A DNA stretch of 64,000 bases from the NCBI RefSeq assembly GCF_014898095.1, contig NZ_CP062946.1, positions 1,488,001 through 1,552,000 of the forward strand, in the 5' to 3' direction. Below, in pieces: positions 37,523 through 47,874 of the stretch; positions within the stretch are counted from its first letter, which is position 1; each line of letters begins with the position of its first letter. The DNA comes from Thalassotalea sp. LPB0316 (GTDB lineage Bacteria; Pseudomonadota; Gammaproteobacteria; Enterobacterales; Alteromonadaceae). A program made the translations under genes and the position numbers. Below the pieces are notes generated by a model, which saw only the letters and a program-made list of their open reading frames with translations, was not told the DNA's origin and ran no database searches.

Positions 37523-37954
37523 ATGGCTATCGAACGTACTTTTTCAATCGTAAAACCAGACGCAGTTGCTAAAAACGTAATTGGTCAAATCTACAACCGT
37601 TTTGAAACAGCTGGTTTAACAATCATTGCTTCAAAAATGGTTCACTTATCAAAAGAGCAAGCTGAAGGTTTCTACGCAGAGCACAGTGAGCGTCCTTTCT
37701 TCGGTGCATTAGTTGAATTCATGACTTCAGGTCCAGTGATGGTTCAAGTTTTAGAAGGCGAAGGTGCTGTGCTTAAAAACCGTGAAATCATGGGTGCAAC
37801 AAACCCAGCTGAAGCGTTAGCGGGTACTTTACGTGCTGACTACGCAAACTCAATCGACGAGAACGCTGTTCACGGTTCAGATGCTTTAGAATCAGCTGCA
37901 CGTGAAATTGCTTACTTCTTTACAGAAGACGAGATTTGCCCACGTACTCGCTAA
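37523..37954 (+). CDS. ndk: nucleoside diphosphate kinase
   Basis: The 143-residue enzyme transfers phosphate from ATP to other nucleoside diphosphates. It has [11 protein letters not shown], the [11 protein letters not shown] block and the catalytic histidine in [15 protein letters not shown] at 37464-37469 and an AGAGG site precede the start. It begins the housekeeping cluster leading to rlmN, from which it is separated by a strong hairpin. Confidence 0.98.
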   Translation: MAIERTFSIVKPDAVAKNVIGQIYNRFETAGLTIIASKMVHLSKEQAEGFYAEHSERPFFGALVEFMTSGPVMVQVLEGEGAVLKNREIMGATNPAEALAGTLRADYANSIDENAVHGSDALESAAREIAYFFTEDEICPRTR

Positions 37955-38268
37955 TTTGCCTTTAAGCGTCATATTTGGCGCCGTTTTTTTGTTGGAAGTG
38001 CTCACTTGGCTAAATTAGTTAGAAAAGCCAAGCTCCGCGCTTCCGCCTCAAAACAACGCCAACTATTTAAGCTTAAATATCAAATTATAAAAAAGGATTT
38101 TACTGGTTCCGGTAAAATCCTTTTGCTTTAAATGAAGTGGCTAATCGTAAGGGATTCATATCTAGATACTTTTACGATTAGCGGGTAAAAAATTGTCACC
38201 TGTGTCTAAAAAGTGTACAATTTCGCCCCTTTAAATTCTTTGTAATAAGACGTTTTGAGAATTATTTT
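37955..38268. other. 314-base gap between ndk and rlmN
   Basis: It contains a T7 run shortly after ndk (near 37985), the strong hairpin at 38090-38124, and AT-rich sequence that may hold the rlmN promoter. No reading frame is convincing. Confidence 0.5.
38090..38124. terminator. strong hairpin terminator between ndk and rlmN
   Basis: AAAAGGATTTTAC pairs exactly with GTAAAATCCTTTT across an eight-base loop. A- and T-runs on both sides would allow termination in either direction. Confidence 0.75.
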
Positions 38269-39423
38269 ATGACAGAAGTCGTTGTTCCAGCTGAGCAGAA
38301 AACCAAAATTAATCTATTGAATTTTGATCACCAAATGATGCGAGACTACTTTGAGTCGATCGGTGAAAAGCCGTTTCGCGCCGATCAAATGATGAAGTGG
38401 ATATACCATTTTGGTTATGACGACTTCGAGCAAATGACCAACTTTAATAAGAAGTTAAGGGAAAAGCTTGCGCGCAACTGTGAAATTAAAGCGCCGGAAA
38501 TATCAAAGAAACAAGTATCGAACGACGGTACCATTAAGTATGCCTTAATGCTTGAAGGTGGCCAAGAAGTTGAAACCGTGTGGATCCCAGAAAACAACCG
38601 AGCCACTTTGTGTGTATCTTCGCAAGTTGGCTGTGCTTTAGAATGCTCATTTTGCTCAACCGCGCAACAAGGTTTTAACCGCAATTTATCAATGTCGGAA
38701 ATTATTGGTCAAGTATGGCGAGTTGCCAATGATATAGGTGCAACGCGTATTGCTGGTAAAAGACCTATCACTAATATCGTGATGATGGGCATGGGTGAAC
38801 CCTTACTTAACATGAAAAACCTGATCCCATCATTAGACACCATGTTGAACGATTTAGGCTATGGTCTATCAAAACGTCGTGTTACCGTGAGTACCTCGGG
38901 TGTTGTACCGGCGTTAGATATGCTAAAAGAAAAGATCGACTGTGCATTAGCAATTTCAGTACATGCGCCGAATAATGCATTGCGCGATGAATTAGTACCT
39001 ATTAATAAAAAGTACCCGTTAGAAGACTTCTTAGCTGCGTCACGTCGCTATATTGAAGGCTCAAAAGCGCAAAAAGCCGTAACCATTGAGTACGTGATGA
39101 TTGATCACGTGAACGACTCTACTGAGCAAGCACATGAATTAGCTCATGCGTTAAAAGACACGCCAAGTAAAATTAACTTGATTCCGTTTAATCCATATCC
39201 AGGTTCACCATACAAGCGTTCGAGTAATTCTCGTATCGATCGTTTCGATAAAGTCCTGCAAAGTTATGGCTTTACCGTGATTACCCGTCGAACCCGTGGT
39301 GATGATATTGACGCGGCTTGTGGCCAGTTAGCCGGCGATGTATTAGATAGAACGAAGCGCACTGGTGCAATTCAAGCAAAAAAACAGGTGAATCCTGACG
39401 AAATTTCAGTAAAAATGGTTTAG
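38269..39423 (+). CDS. rlmN: 23S rRNA/tRNA adenine-C2 methyltransferase RlmN
   Basis: The 384-residue radical SAM enzyme methylates A2503 of 23S rRNA and A37 of some tRNAs. The radical SAM motif is C-A-L-E-C-S-F-C. Other family segments are [15 protein letters not shown] and [10 protein letters not shown]. The catalytic cysteine is in D-A-A-C-G-Q-L. It leads the gene row rlmN-pilF-rodZ-ispG-hisS-yfgM-bamB-der. Confidence 0.98.
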   Translation: MTEVVVPAEQKTKINLLNFDHQMMRDYFESIGEKPFRADQMMKWIYHFGYDDFEQMTNFNKKLREKLARNCEIKAPEISKKQVSNDGTIKYALMLEGGQEVETVWIPENNRATLCVSSQVGCALECSFCSTAQQGFNRNLSMSEIIGQVWRVANDIGATRIAGKRPITNIVMMGMGEPLLNMKNLIPSLDTMLNDLGYGLSKRRVTVSTSGVVPALDMLKEKIDCALAISVHAPNNALRDELVPINKKYPLEDFLAASRRYIEGSKAQKAVTIEYVMIDHVNDSTEQAHELAHALKDTPSKINLIPFNPYPGSPYKRSSNSRIDRFDKVLQSYGFTVITRRTRGDDIDAACGQLAGDVLDRTKRTGAIQAKKQVNPDEISVKMV

Positions 39424-39460
39424 ATAAGACAAATAAAACGTTTATTGGAATTTTCTGCGA

Positions 39461-40681
39461 ATGGATAAATGGCAAAAATTACTTCTTAGTGTCGCTTTAG
39501 CAAGCTCGCTAAGCGCTTGTGTTACCCAACAATACGGTAAAGACAACACCCCTGTTGTTGAGAATGAAGCTAGTAATGATGAAATTGCCATGACCCGTAT
39601 CTCGCTTGGTTTGGGCTATCTCAATATTGGCAATACCACCCAAGCGAAAATTAACTTAGAAAAAGCCAAGCGATATTCGCCAAAACTAGTGCAAGTGCAT
39701 ACGGCGTTTGCCCACTATTACGAAACTGTAGGTGAACCCGAACTGGCTAGCCAGTCATTTCAAACGGCACTTAGTATAAAATCTGACGACCCTGACACGC
39801 TCAATAACTATGGTGTGTTTTTATGTCGTCAAGATGATGTTGAAGGCGCACAAACGCAGTTTTTAAAAGCGATTGCGGTGCCTGAATATGTCAGAGTCTC
39901 TGAAAGCTACGAAAACTTGGCCTTGTGTCATCTCAATAAAAACAATTTTGAGCAAGCAGAGTTTTACCTCACTAAAGCGTTAATGCATAGCCCAAGTAGT
40001 GACTCTGTGTTGCAGCAACTAGCCCAGCTTGCCTATATCAAGGCTGACTATAAAAGCGCGCAAAATTACATTGCTCGTTACGAAAAGGCAACGCGACAAT
40101 TTAGCCCTAGTGCCTTGGCATTAGCATATAAAGTATACCGTGCTCAAGGTAATACACAGGTAGCGAAAAACTATGGTGCGATGCTCGTTAAAATGTTTCC
40201 AAGCTCATACGAGGCAAAGCAGTATTTGCTGAATGAACTTGCGAGAATACCGGCTGATGATTTAGCCGATATTTATGCTCAGCAACAAAATAAAAGCACT
40301 AAACGCGTTGTGGTGTTGTCACCGAAAAAACAAGCCAATGATGCGAATAGTAGTGAACAAGATTTAAACATCGCGAGTTTTTCAACTGAAGATAATCAGG
40401 TGAAACCCGTGTCTAAGTCTGAATCTGAACCTGAAAATAAGCAAAAATCTGAGCCGGTAGCGACATTAGATGAAAGCAGTCAAGCGCGAATAGAGCAGCT
40501 GCCAAGTATGCGCTCAGTCCCTGTTCATGTAGTCAAATCAGGGGAATCGGTTTATGGCATTGCTCGGCGATATAACCTAACGATGAGAGAAGTACAAAAG
40601 TGGAATCGTTTGTCTTCTCGCAGTATTTTAAAAATTGGTCAAGTGCTGGTATTAGCTGATCCTAACCAAGCTGATAAATAG
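39461..40681 (+). CDS. pilF: type IV pilus biogenesis lipoprotein PilF/PilW with C-terminal LysM
   Basis: The 406-residue lipoprotein has a lipobox with C20 (L-S-A-C) and TPR repeats from about 40 to 255 (L-G-Y-L-N-I-G-N-T-T-Q-A-K-I-N-L-E and others). A low-complexity linker about 290-350 follows, then a LysM domain near 354-406 (H-V-V-K-S-G-E-S-V-Y-G-I-A-R-R-Y-N-L). PilF/PilW helps PilQ secretin assembly at the outer membrane. The usual PilF has only about 250 residues; the LysM tail suggests peptidoglycan anchoring. It lies seven bases before rodZ. Confidence 0.9.
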   Translation: MDKWQKLLLSVALASSLSACVTQQYGKDNTPVVENEASNDEIAMTRISLGLGYLNIGNTTQAKINLEKAKRYSPKLVQVHTAFAHYYETVGEPELASQSFQTALSIKSDDPDTLNNYGVFLCRQDDVEGAQTQFLKAIAVPEYVRVSESYENLALCHLNKNNFEQAEFYLTKALMHSPSSDSVLQQLAQLAYIKADYKSAQNYIARYEKATRQFSPSALALAYKVYRAQGNTQVAKNYGAMLVKMFPSSYEAKQYLLNELARIPADDLADIYAQQQNKSTKRVVVLSPKKQANDANSSEQDLNIASFSTEDNQVKPVSKSESEPENKQKSEPVATLDESSQARIEQLPSMRSVPVHVVKSGESVYGIARRYNLTMREVQKWNRLSSRSILKIGQVLVLADPNQADK

Positions 40682-40688
40682 TGAAAAA

Positions 40689-41678
40689 ATGAGTGAAGTA
40701 ACAGAAATTACCGAAGATATCGAAGTGATTGGCCCTGGCAGGCTACTCAGTGATGCTCGTCAAGCTAAGGGCTTAACGATTGAGCAAGTTGCAGAAAAGT
40801 TAAACTTTCGCAAAGGCTTAGTAATAGACATTGAAGCCGACCAGTTTGATCGCACTTTGCCATCAACATTTAACCGAGGCTATTTAAAAAACTACGCCAA
40901 GCTTGTCGAAGTGCCTGAAGAGGACGTTTTATCCAGTTATGAAATGCTCGGAGTTGCAGAAAAGCAAAGTACTGAAATGCAGAGCTTTTCAAAAATCACT
41001 AAAAAACAAGCACAGAATCGGAGCTTAATGTGGTTGAGTTACCTTATTCTAGCTGTATTAATTGGTTCAACCTTGGTGTGGTTTTATCAGTATCAGTCGA
41101 GTATTGAGGCAAAGTCAGTTGTACTTGAGCCTAAACTGGCGGACTCGACAAATGATAATTCCTCTCAAGCGCAGCAGCTAAAAGAAAGTGCTAAACAAGC
41201 TGAAGATGGTACTGAATTAACACCTAGCACTTCTGTGACAGAGCCGGCAAAAGAGGCTAGTGAGCAAACTTCGCAAGCAATTGAACAAGGTACTATTGAA
41301 CAACAGCAGTCTGTTGAGGCTAGTACTGACACGGTTGTTGGGCAAACGCCAGAAAATACAGCTGAAATTGAGCAAACTTTAGAAATCGACCAAGCGGACA
41401 CTACCGGCACAGAGGCAACCGCAATCGTTGAAGATGTCGCAATATTTACTTTTTCAGGTGATTGTTGGGTTAATATTTATGATGCGACTGGCGAGCGCGT
41501 TGCTTGGGGTGTCAAAAAAACAGATTATGTCATGACCATTAAAGGTCGAGCGCCATTTAATGTTACACTGGGTAAACCTGAATTAGTGACTATCGAGTTT
41601 GCCGGTCAAGCAGTCGATATGTCTCGATTTAACGCTGGTAATATTGCCAAATTCACGCTGCCTCTTGAGCAAAACTAA
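40689..41678 (+). CDS. rodZ: cytoskeletal protein RodZ
   Basis: The 329-residue protein has an N-terminal Cro/C1-type helix-turn-helix (L-S-D-A-R-Q-A-K-G-L-T-I-E-Q-V-A). A membrane helix at about 112-132 and a low-complexity S/T/E/Q linker follow. The C-terminal DUF4115 domain contains F-T-F-S-G-D-C-W-V-N-I-Y-D-A-T-G-E. RodZ links MreB filaments to cell wall synthesis. It is in the conserved position between pilF and ispG. Confidence 0.95.
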   Translation: MSEVTEITEDIEVIGPGRLLSDARQAKGLTIEQVAEKLNFRKGLVIDIEADQFDRTLPSTFNRGYLKNYAKLVEVPEEDVLSSYEMLGVAEKQSTEMQSFSKITKKQAQNRSLMWLSYLILAVLIGSTLVWFYQYQSSIEAKSVVLEPKLADSTNDNSSQAQQLKESAKQAEDGTELTPSTSVTEPAKEASEQTSQAIEQGTIEQQQSVEASTDTVVGQTPENTAEIEQTLEIDQADTTGTEATAIVEDVAIFTFSGDCWVNIYDATGERVAWGVKKTDYVMTIKGRAPFNVTLGKPELVTIEFAGQAVDMSRFNAGNIAKFTLPLEQN

Positions 41679-41712
41679 TAGTCTAGAGTCTTAGAAATAG
41701 TAAAGTAATTTT

Positions 41713-42828
41713 ATGTTTAAAGAATCACCGATAATTCGTCGCAAGTCTCGCCAAATTATGGTGGGTAATGTTCCCGTTGGTGGCGATGCCCCAATTTCAG
41801 TTCAGTCAATGACCAACACACTTACAACAGATGTTGATGCCACGGTTGCTCAAATTCGCGCGTTAGAAAATGTCGGCGCAGATATTGTTCGTGTTTCAGT
41901 ACCAACAATGGATGCCGCTGAAGCGTTTAAAGAAATTAAAAAGCAAGTTAACGTGCCATTAGTTACCGATATCCACTTTGATTATCGCATAGCACTGAAA
42001 GTGGCCGAATACGGCGCTGATTGTTTGCGTATTAACCCAGGTAATATTGGTAAAGAAGATCGTGTTCGCGCTGTTGTTGAAAGTGCACGCGATAAAAATA
42101 TTCCAATTCGCATTGGCGTAAATGGTGGCTCGTTAGAGCGTGATTTGCAGGAAAAGTACGGAGAACCGACACCTGAAGCCTTGCTTGAATCGGCGATGCG
42201 GCACGTTGAAATTCTCGACCGATTAAATTTCCACGATTTTAAAGTCAGTGTGAAAGCCTCTGATGTCTTTTTAGCTGTTGGCGCCTATCGTTTACTGGCA
42301 AAACAAATCGACAACCCATTACATCTTGGTATAACTGAAGCCGGTGGTTTCCGCTCGGGTTCGGTTAAATCAGCCGTTGGCTTAGGGATGTTGTTGGCCG
42401 AAGGTATTGGCGACACCTTAAGAGTGTCATTAGCGGCTAATCCGGTTGAGGAAATTAAAGTCGGTTTTGATATTTTAAAATCATTAAAACTCCGATCTCG
42501 CGGCATTAATTTTATTGCTTGCCCAAGTTGTTCGCGTCAAGAATTCGATGTGATTAACACGGTTAACGCCCTAGAAGAGCGTTTAGAAGATATTATTACC
42601 CCAATGGATGTCTCGATTATTGGCTGTATCGTAAATGGTCCAGGCGAAGCAACCGTATCAGATTTAGGCTTGACGGGAAGCAGTAAGAAAAGTGGTTTTT
42701 ACCTCGATGGCGTACGTCAAAAAGAGCGGATCGACAACAATGACATGGTTGACCAGCTAGAAGCTAAAATACGTGCCAAAGCAAGCCAAATGGAACAAGC
42801 GCGCATAAACGTAAAAGAAGTTGATTAA
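41713..42828 (+). CDS. ispG: 4-hydroxy-3-methylbut-2-enyl diphosphate synthase (flavodoxin)
   Basis: The 371-residue iron-sulfur enzyme of the MEP isoprenoid pathway makes HMBPP from MEcPP. The N-terminal TIM barrel starts [25 protein letters not shown]. The cluster ligands are C-P-S-C and [10 protein letters not shown] near the end. Length is typical of the bacterial two-domain form. Confidence 0.98.
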   Translation: MFKESPIIRRKSRQIMVGNVPVGGDAPISVQSMTNTLTTDVDATVAQIRALENVGADIVRVSVPTMDAAEAFKEIKKQVNVPLVTDIHFDYRIALKVAEYGADCLRINPGNIGKEDRVRAVVESARDKNIPIRIGVNGGSLERDLQEKYGEPTPEALLESAMRHVEILDRLNFHDFKVSVKASDVFLAVGAYRLLAKQIDNPLHLGITEAGGFRSGSVKSAVGLGMLLAEGIGDTLRVSLAANPVEEIKVGFDILKSLKLRSRGINFIACPSCSRQEFDVINTVNALEERLEDIITPMDVSIIGCIVNGPGEATVSDLGLTGSSKKSGFYLDGVRQKERIDNNDMVDQLEAKIRAKASQMEQARINVKEVD

Positions 42829-42877
42829 GTTTATTCAAATCGAAAAGTATAAATGCGCGCGAGTCGTCGGCAGGTGA

Positions 42878-42906
42878 TTTACGTTTGTCCAGATTGTGCC
42901 TATAAT
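42878..42906 (+). promoter_or_regulatory. possible hisS promoter
   Basis: A perfect TATAAT at 42901-42906 is preceded, 17 bases upstream, by TTTACG, in the 115-base gap between ispG and hisS. The gap is longer than elsewhere in the row. The -35 is only a partial match. Confidence 0.45.
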
Positions 42907-42943
42907 GCGCGCTGCAATTTAATTTAAGAGAGATCCTACGCCC

Positions 42944-44218
42944 GTGAGTAAAGCGATTCAGGCAGTTCGAGGCATGAATGATTGCCTACCATCAGAAACT
43001 AATATTTGGCAAATGGTTGAAGCAACCCTTAGACGTGTTGCTGGTAACTATGGTTTTGCCGAAATTCGCATGCCAATCGTAGAATCAACTCATTTATTTA
43101 AGCGCTCAATTGGTGAAGTAACAGATATCGTTGAAAAGGAAATGTATACCTTTGACGATCGCAATGGCGATAGTTTAACACTTCGCCCTGAAGGTACGGC
43201 AAGTTGTGTGCGCGCAGGTAACCAGCACGGTTTACTTTATAACCAAGAGCAACGACTGTGGTACATGGGGCCAATGTTTAGGCACGAGCGTCCACAAAAG
43301 GGGCGCTATCGTCAATTCCATCAATTTGGTATTGAAGCCTTTGGTATTGCGACACCTGATATCGACGCTGAAGTGATTATGTTATCAAATCGCTTGTGGA
43401 AGGAACTTGGCATCAAAGATGTTGTCACATTAGAATTGAATACCTTAGGTTCGAATGAAGAGCGTGCAACCTATCGAGATGCTTTAGTTGACTACTTAAC
43501 TCTGCATGAAGATAAACTTGATGATGATAGCAAGCGTCGTATGCACACAAATCCACTGCGAGTTTTAGATAGTAAGAACCCAGAGGTACAAGCGGCATTA
43601 GTTGATGCGCCTAAGCTATCTGAGTTTTTAGGTGATGAATCTAGAGAACATTTTGCTAGCTTATGTGCTAAGTTGGACGCAGCCGGTATCGAGTATGTTA
43701 TCAATGAACGCTTAGTTCGCGGTTTGGATTACTACAATCGCACAGTGTTTGAATGGGTAACTTCAAGCCTAGGTGCACAAGGTACGGTATGTGCCGGTGG
43801 CCGTTATGACGGTTTGGTTGAGCAACTAGGCGGTAAAGCAACACCGGGTTTTGGTTTTGCTTTAGGGATTGAGCGATTAGTCTTGTTGCTAACGAGCTTA
43901 GATAAAGTTAACAATATTCGCCCACAAGTTGATGTTTACATTGCCATGATGGGTGAAAACGCTGAGCTAGCCGGTAATGCTTTAGCTGAACAATGGCGCG
44001 ATGAAGTCAAAGAAATCAGAATTCAATGTCACTGTGGTGGTGGCAACTTTAAAAAGCAAATGAAGCGCGCAGATAAATCAGGTGCAAACATTGCGGTTAT
44101 TCTTGGGGACAACGAAGTTGCTGAAAAAACAGCAACGGTGAAATATTTACGTGAACAAAAAGATCAAGAAAGCGTGGCATTTGATCAAATGCCAGCTTTG
44201 TTAGAAAAATTAATGTAA
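42944..44218 (+). CDS. hisS: histidine-tRNA ligase
   Basis: The 424-residue class II synthetase charges tRNA-His. Class II motifs include R-G-M-N-D-C-L-P, the motif 2 region [16 protein letters not shown], and [12 protein letters not shown]. The histidine-binding loop is [11 protein letters not shown]. The start is GTG at 42944 with AAGAGAG upstream. yfgM follows nine bases later. Confidence 0.98.
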   Translation: MSKAIQAVRGMNDCLPSETNIWQMVEATLRRVAGNYGFAEIRMPIVESTHLFKRSIGEVTDIVEKEMYTFDDRNGDSLTLRPEGTASCVRAGNQHGLLYNQEQRLWYMGPMFRHERPQKGRYRQFHQFGIEAFGIATPDIDAEVIMLSNRLWKELGIKDVVTLELNTLGSNEERATYRDALVDYLTLHEDKLDDDSKRRMHTNPLRVLDSKNPEVQAALVDAPKLSEFLGDESREHFASLCAKLDAAGIEYVINERLVRGLDYYNRTVFEWVTSSLGAQGTVCAGGRYDGLVEQLGGKATPGFGFALGIERLVLLLTSLDKVNNIRPQVDVYIAMMGENAELAGNALAEQWRDEVKEIRIQCHCGGGNFKKQMKRADKSGANIAVILGDNEVAEKTATVKYLREQKDQESVAFDQMPALLEKLM

Positions 44219-44227
44219 GGAAGTACT

Positions 44228-44890
44228 GTGGAAACTTATCAAACAGAAGAACAACAAGTAGAAGCGATTAAAAAGTTTTGGCAAGAAAACGGCAACTTTA
44301 TCATCGGTGGTATCCTTGTTGGTTTAGGTAGCTTTGTTGGCTTTAACTACTACAAAGACAGCAAATTAGAAAGTGAAGAAGCCGCGACATCTGCTTACAT
44401 TGAGATGATGGAGTCAGTTCAAGAGCACAGCGACAACTTTGTCGAAGAAGGTGAAGCTTTTATTCAAGCAAACAAAGAAACAAGTTTCGCATCGTTTACC
44501 TCGCTTGCATTAGCTAAAGATGCTGTTAGCCACCAAGATTGGGCCGGCGCAGAAAAGCACTTACAAATGGCTATTGATAATGCCGCTGATGAAGGTGTAA
44601 AAAGCATTGCGATATTGCGTTTAGCTCGTGTTCAATTACAACAAGCGCAAGCGGATAAAGCGTTAGCAACATTAGCTAACGATATGGCCGAAGGCTTTGT
44701 TGGCGCTGCCGAAGAAGTTAAAGGTGACGCGTATTTAATGCAAGGTAAAAACGAGTTAGCGCGTAACGCTTACCAAGCTGCCATCGACGCTTTAGGCGCA
44801 GCTGCCGCAAATAACCAAAGCTTGCAAATGAAGCTTGATGATTTAGCTCAGCACGTTGAATTAACAACGTTACCTGAAATTAGCAAATAG
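44228..44890 (+). CDS. yfgM: YfgM family periplasmic chaperone/translocon accessory protein
   Basis: The 220-residue protein has a short cytoplasmic N-terminus (E-Q-Q-V-E-A-I-K-K-F-W-Q-E-N-G), one membrane helix (F-I-I-G-G-I-L-V-G-L-G-S-F-V-G) and TPR-like repeats. YfgM associates with SecYEG and PpiD and supports periplasmic folding. It starts with GTG and lies between hisS and bamB as in E. coli. Confidence 0.93.
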   Translation: METYQTEEQQVEAIKKFWQENGNFIIGGILVGLGSFVGFNYYKDSKLESEEAATSAYIEMMESVQEHSDNFVEEGEAFIQANKETSFASFTSLALAKDAVSHQDWAGAEKHLQMAIDNAADEGVKSIAILRLARVQLQQAQADKALATLANDMAEGFVGAAEEVKGDAYLMQGKNELARNAYQAAIDALGAAAANNQSLQMKLDDLAQHVELTTLPEISK

Positions 44891-44898
44891 GATTTATT

Positions 44899-46098
44899 GT
44901 GCAGTTGCTACATAAAAAAATACTAACAACACTAGCACTTGTGTTAACCCTTGCCGCTTGTTCGTCAACTGATGATGAAAATGAAGAGTTAGCGGTTGCA
45001 CCATTAACTGAGATTGAACAGCAGTTTAAGCCAAAAGTTGTCTGGTCAGGCAGCGTTGGCAACGGTGTTAAACACTATTACTCACGCTTAAAGCCTGGTG
45101 TTGGCTACGATAAAGTTTTTGCTGCAAGCCGCGAAGGCGATGTGATTGCCTTTGATGAAAAAACCGGTAAATCTGTGTGGAAACTCAATTTGCGTAAGCC
45201 ATATACGGGTAATGCGCTCATTTTCCGCTCCGACGAATCGGCCAAGTTAGGCGGTGGTTTAGTACCCGGTGGCAGAAAAGTTTACGTTGGTAGTGAACAA
45301 GGTGACGTATACGCACTAGAGGAAGCTACGGGTAAAATTGCATGGCATGCCAAAGTTAAAGGTGAAGTAATTGCTGCGCCTGCGTTTGAAAGCAACGTGG
45401 TATTAGTGAATACCGTTTCGGGTTTACTGATTGCACTAGATGCGCAAAACGGTGAAGAACTTTGGAAAGTTGAACAAGACGTACCGCCACTAACATTGCG
45501 TGGTACTAGTGCTCCGGCTGCGGCATCAGGTGGCGTCTTAATTGGCACGCCATCAGGTGAGTTGACGGTTTATATCTTAGAAAATGGTCAGCAAGGCTGG
45601 TCAGTAAACTTGGGTGAGCCAACAGGTTCAACTGAATTAGATCGCGTAGTCGATGTTGACTCAAAACCGCTTATCCTTGGTGAAACTGTTTATGCGGTCT
45701 CTTCTCGCGGAAACTTATCTGCACTTGAGTTGCGCAGTGGTCGCGTTTTGTGGCAACGTCAATATTCGTCATATCGCCAATTGAGCATTGCCCGAAACAA
45801 CATTTATTTAACAGATGTTAAAGGACACGTATATGCGATTGATCGCTTAAATGGTCTCGAGCGTTGGAGTAATGTGTCACTTACCAACCGCAATGTGACA
45901 GGCCCTGCAGTACAAGGTAACTATGTTGTTGTTGGTGATCTTGAAGGTTACCTGCATTGGCTAGATGTTGATACGGGTGATATCGTCGCACGCATGGAAG
46001 TTGACTCAAGTGGTATATATGCGACACCAACAGTGTCAGACGATGTTTTGTACGTACAGTCAAGAGATGGCGACATCGCGGCGATTCAACTGCCATAG
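44899..46098 (+). CDS. bamB: outer-membrane protein assembly factor BamB
   Basis: The 399-residue lipoprotein (C21 after L-T-L-A-A) folds as a PQQ-like beta propeller, visible as repeated W-K/W-x-A segments (G-K-S-V-W-K-L-N-L, G-K-I-A-W-H-A-K-V, G-E-E-L-W-K-V-E). It is a subunit of the BAM complex that inserts beta barrels into the outer membrane. It starts with GTG, eight bases after yfgM. A terminator-like hairpin follows. Confidence 0.96.
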   Translation: MQLLHKKILTTLALVLTLAACSSTDDENEELAVAPLTEIEQQFKPKVVWSGSVGNGVKHYYSRLKPGVGYDKVFAASREGDVIAFDEKTGKSVWKLNLRKPYTGNALIFRSDESAKLGGGLVPGGRKVYVGSEQGDVYALEEATGKIAWHAKVKGEVIAAPAFESNVVLVNTVSGLLIALDAQNGEELWKVEQDVPPLTLRGTSAPAAASGGVLIGTPSGELTVYILENGQQGWSVNLGEPTGSTELDRVVDVDSKPLILGETVYAVSSRGNLSALELRSGRVLWQRQYSSYRQLSIARNNIYLTDVKGHVYAIDRLNGLERWSNVSLTNRNVTGPAVQGNYVVVGDLEGYLHWLDVDTGDIVARMEVDSSGIYATPTVSDDVLYVQSRDGDIAAIQLP

Positions 46099-46214
46099 TG
46101 TGATTGAAAGTTGCTGTAAATAGACGAAGTTACAGCACAAGCGTTAAAATAAGCTAAAATTTAGAACAAGTTCATTCATTATTTAGTTAACTGTTAATTG
46201 AACTTGGTATTCTT

Positions 46215-46250
46215 AACGGCTCCTTGGTAAATCCATCGAGCCGTTGTGTT
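46215..46250 (+). terminator. probable bamB terminator
   Basis: AACGGCTC and GAGCCGTT pair perfectly across a 15-base loop and are followed by GTGTTTTATTT. It separates bamB from der. Confidence 0.6.
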
Positions 46251-46257
46251 TTATTTG

Positions 46258-46279
46258 ATTATCCCAAATTTGGGATAAT
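46258..46279. promoter_or_regulatory. 22-bp perfect palindrome just upstream of der
   Basis: The 22 bases are an exact inverted repeat centred on CCCAAATTTGGG, ending 22 bases before the der start codon. It can be an operator or an mRNA hairpin near the ribosome-binding site (GAGG). The palindrome is seen directly; the role is inferred. Confidence 0.55.
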
Positions 46280-46301
46280 AATGAGTTTTTTTGAGGTATA
46301 C

Positions 46302-47759
46302 ATGCTTCCTGTAGTCGCACTTGTCGGCAGACCAAATGTTGGTAAATCAACGTTGTTTAATCGTTTAACACGCTCACGTGATGCGCTTGTTGCAGACTAT
46401 CCTGGCCTAACGCGTGACCGTCAATATGGTCAGGCGCAGGTTGAAGAACATCCGTTTATTGTCATTGATACTGGTGGTATTCACGGTGATGAAGAAGGTA
46501 TTGATGCGTTAATGGCAGAGCAATCGTTAATGGCGGTTGAAGAGGCCGATGCAGTGCTGTTTTTGGTTGACGCACGTGCGGGTCTTACTGCCGCAGATCA
46601 AGCGATAGCTGAATATCTTCGCAAACAAAATAAGCGTGTATTTCTCGTTGCCAACAAAGTTGATGGGATTGACGCCGATTCTGCCGTTGCAGAGTTTTAT
46701 TCGCTTGCACTTGGTGACGCTGTTCATCAAATAGCTGCTGCTCATGGCCGCGGTGTAACACAACTCATTACCTTAGCCCTTGAACCTCACATTGCAGCAC
46801 TGGCAGAAGAAAAAGCTGCTCAAGCTGAAAATGACGAGTTTGACGGTGAAATCTTTGATGAAGAAGGTGAGCATTCACCGCTCGAAGATGACAAAATCAA
46901 ACTGGCAATAATTGGTAAGCCAAATGTTGGTAAGTCAACGCTTACTAACCGTATTTTAGGCGAAGAGCGGGTTGTTGTTTATGATATGCCGGGTACTACT
47001 CGCGATTCAGTATACATTCCTATGGAGCGTAATGGGCGTGAATATACCCTCATCGATACCGCCGGCATTCGCCGTCGTAAAAACGTTAACGATGTTGTAG
47101 AAAAGTACTCAGTGATCAAAACGCTGCGTGCGATTGAAGATGCTAATGTCTGCTTATTGATCATTGATGCACGAGAAGGGATCACAGATCAAGATTTGAG
47201 TTTACTCGGTTTCATTTTAGAAGCGGGGCGTTCATTGGTGCTAGCTGTCAATAAATGGGACGGGCTAGATGAGTCGGTCAAAGATCGTATTAAGTCTGAA
47301 CTTGATCGTCGCTTAGGCTTTATTGATTTTGCCCGTATTCACTTTATTTCAGCACTACATGGCACCGGCGTTGGCCATCTGTTTGAATCTGTCGAGGAAG
47401 CCTTTGTCTCGGCAACGAAACGGATTTCAACGTCTATGGTCACCAAAATCTTGGATTTAGCGGTGTTTGATCATCAGCCTCCGATGCACAATGGTCGCCG
47501 GATCAAACTTAAATATGCGCACGCTGGTGGTTATAACCCGCCAATTATTGTGATTCACGGTAATCAGGCACGCCATTTACCACCATCTTACAAGCGTTAT
47601 TTAATGAACTATTATCGCAAGTCGTTAAAGATCATGGGGACGCCAATTAAAATTGAATTCAGAGAAACTTCAAATCCATTTGCCGGTAAGAAGAAGTTAT
47701 CTTATACCGAGCAAAAGAAAAAAGCGCGTGCCACGCAAGGCTACAAAAAACCAGAGTAA
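46302..47759 (+). CDS. der: ribosome assembly GTPase Der (EngA)
   Basis: The 485-residue protein has two GTPase domains in a row: G-R-P-N-V-G-K-S-T near residue 8 and G-K-P-N-V-G-K-S-T near 205, each with D-x-P-G/D-T-A-G and N-K-x-D motifs. A KH-like C-terminal domain and a lysine-rich tail follow. It acts in 50S subunit maturation. I chose the ATG at 46302 because GAGG precedes it and M-L-P-V-V-A-L-V-G matches the family; an upstream ATG at 46224 would read through the palindrome. Confidence 0.97.
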   Translation: MLPVVALVGRPNVGKSTLFNRLTRSRDALVADYPGLTRDRQYGQAQVEEHPFIVIDTGGIHGDEEGIDALMAEQSLMAVEEADAVLFLVDARAGLTAADQAIAEYLRKQNKRVFLVANKVDGIDADSAVAEFYSLALGDAVHQIAAAHGRGVTQLITLALEPHIAALAEEKAAQAENDEFDGEIFDEEGEHSPLEDDKIKLAIIGKPNVGKSTLTNRILGEERVVVYDMPGTTRDSVYIPMERNGREYTLIDTAGIRRRKNVNDVVEKYSVIKTLRAIEDANVCLLIIDAREGITDQDLSLLGFILEAGRSLVLAVNKWDGLDESVKDRIKSELDRRLGFIDFARIHFISALHGTGVGHLFESVEEAFVSATKRISTSMVTKILDLAVFDHQPPMHNGRRIKLKYAHAGGYNPPIIVIHGNQARHLPPSYKRYLMNYYRKSLKIMGTPIKIEFRETSNPFAGKKKLSYTEQKKKARATQGYKKPE

Positions 47760-47874
47760 CTGGCTGCTAAGCTTAGCGCTATTCAACTAAAAATGTCGTG
47801 CCATAGCATTGATTTTGTTATGGCTTTTGGCTAGTGTAAATCTTTAATTAACAAAATATTCGTGCGTTGAGTTT

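Noticed and set aside
42829..44218. GTG starts in a row for hisS, yfgM and bamB as a special signal
   Set aside because: GTG starts are common in this window (also pheA, tmcA and the RND transporter) and need no special explanation.
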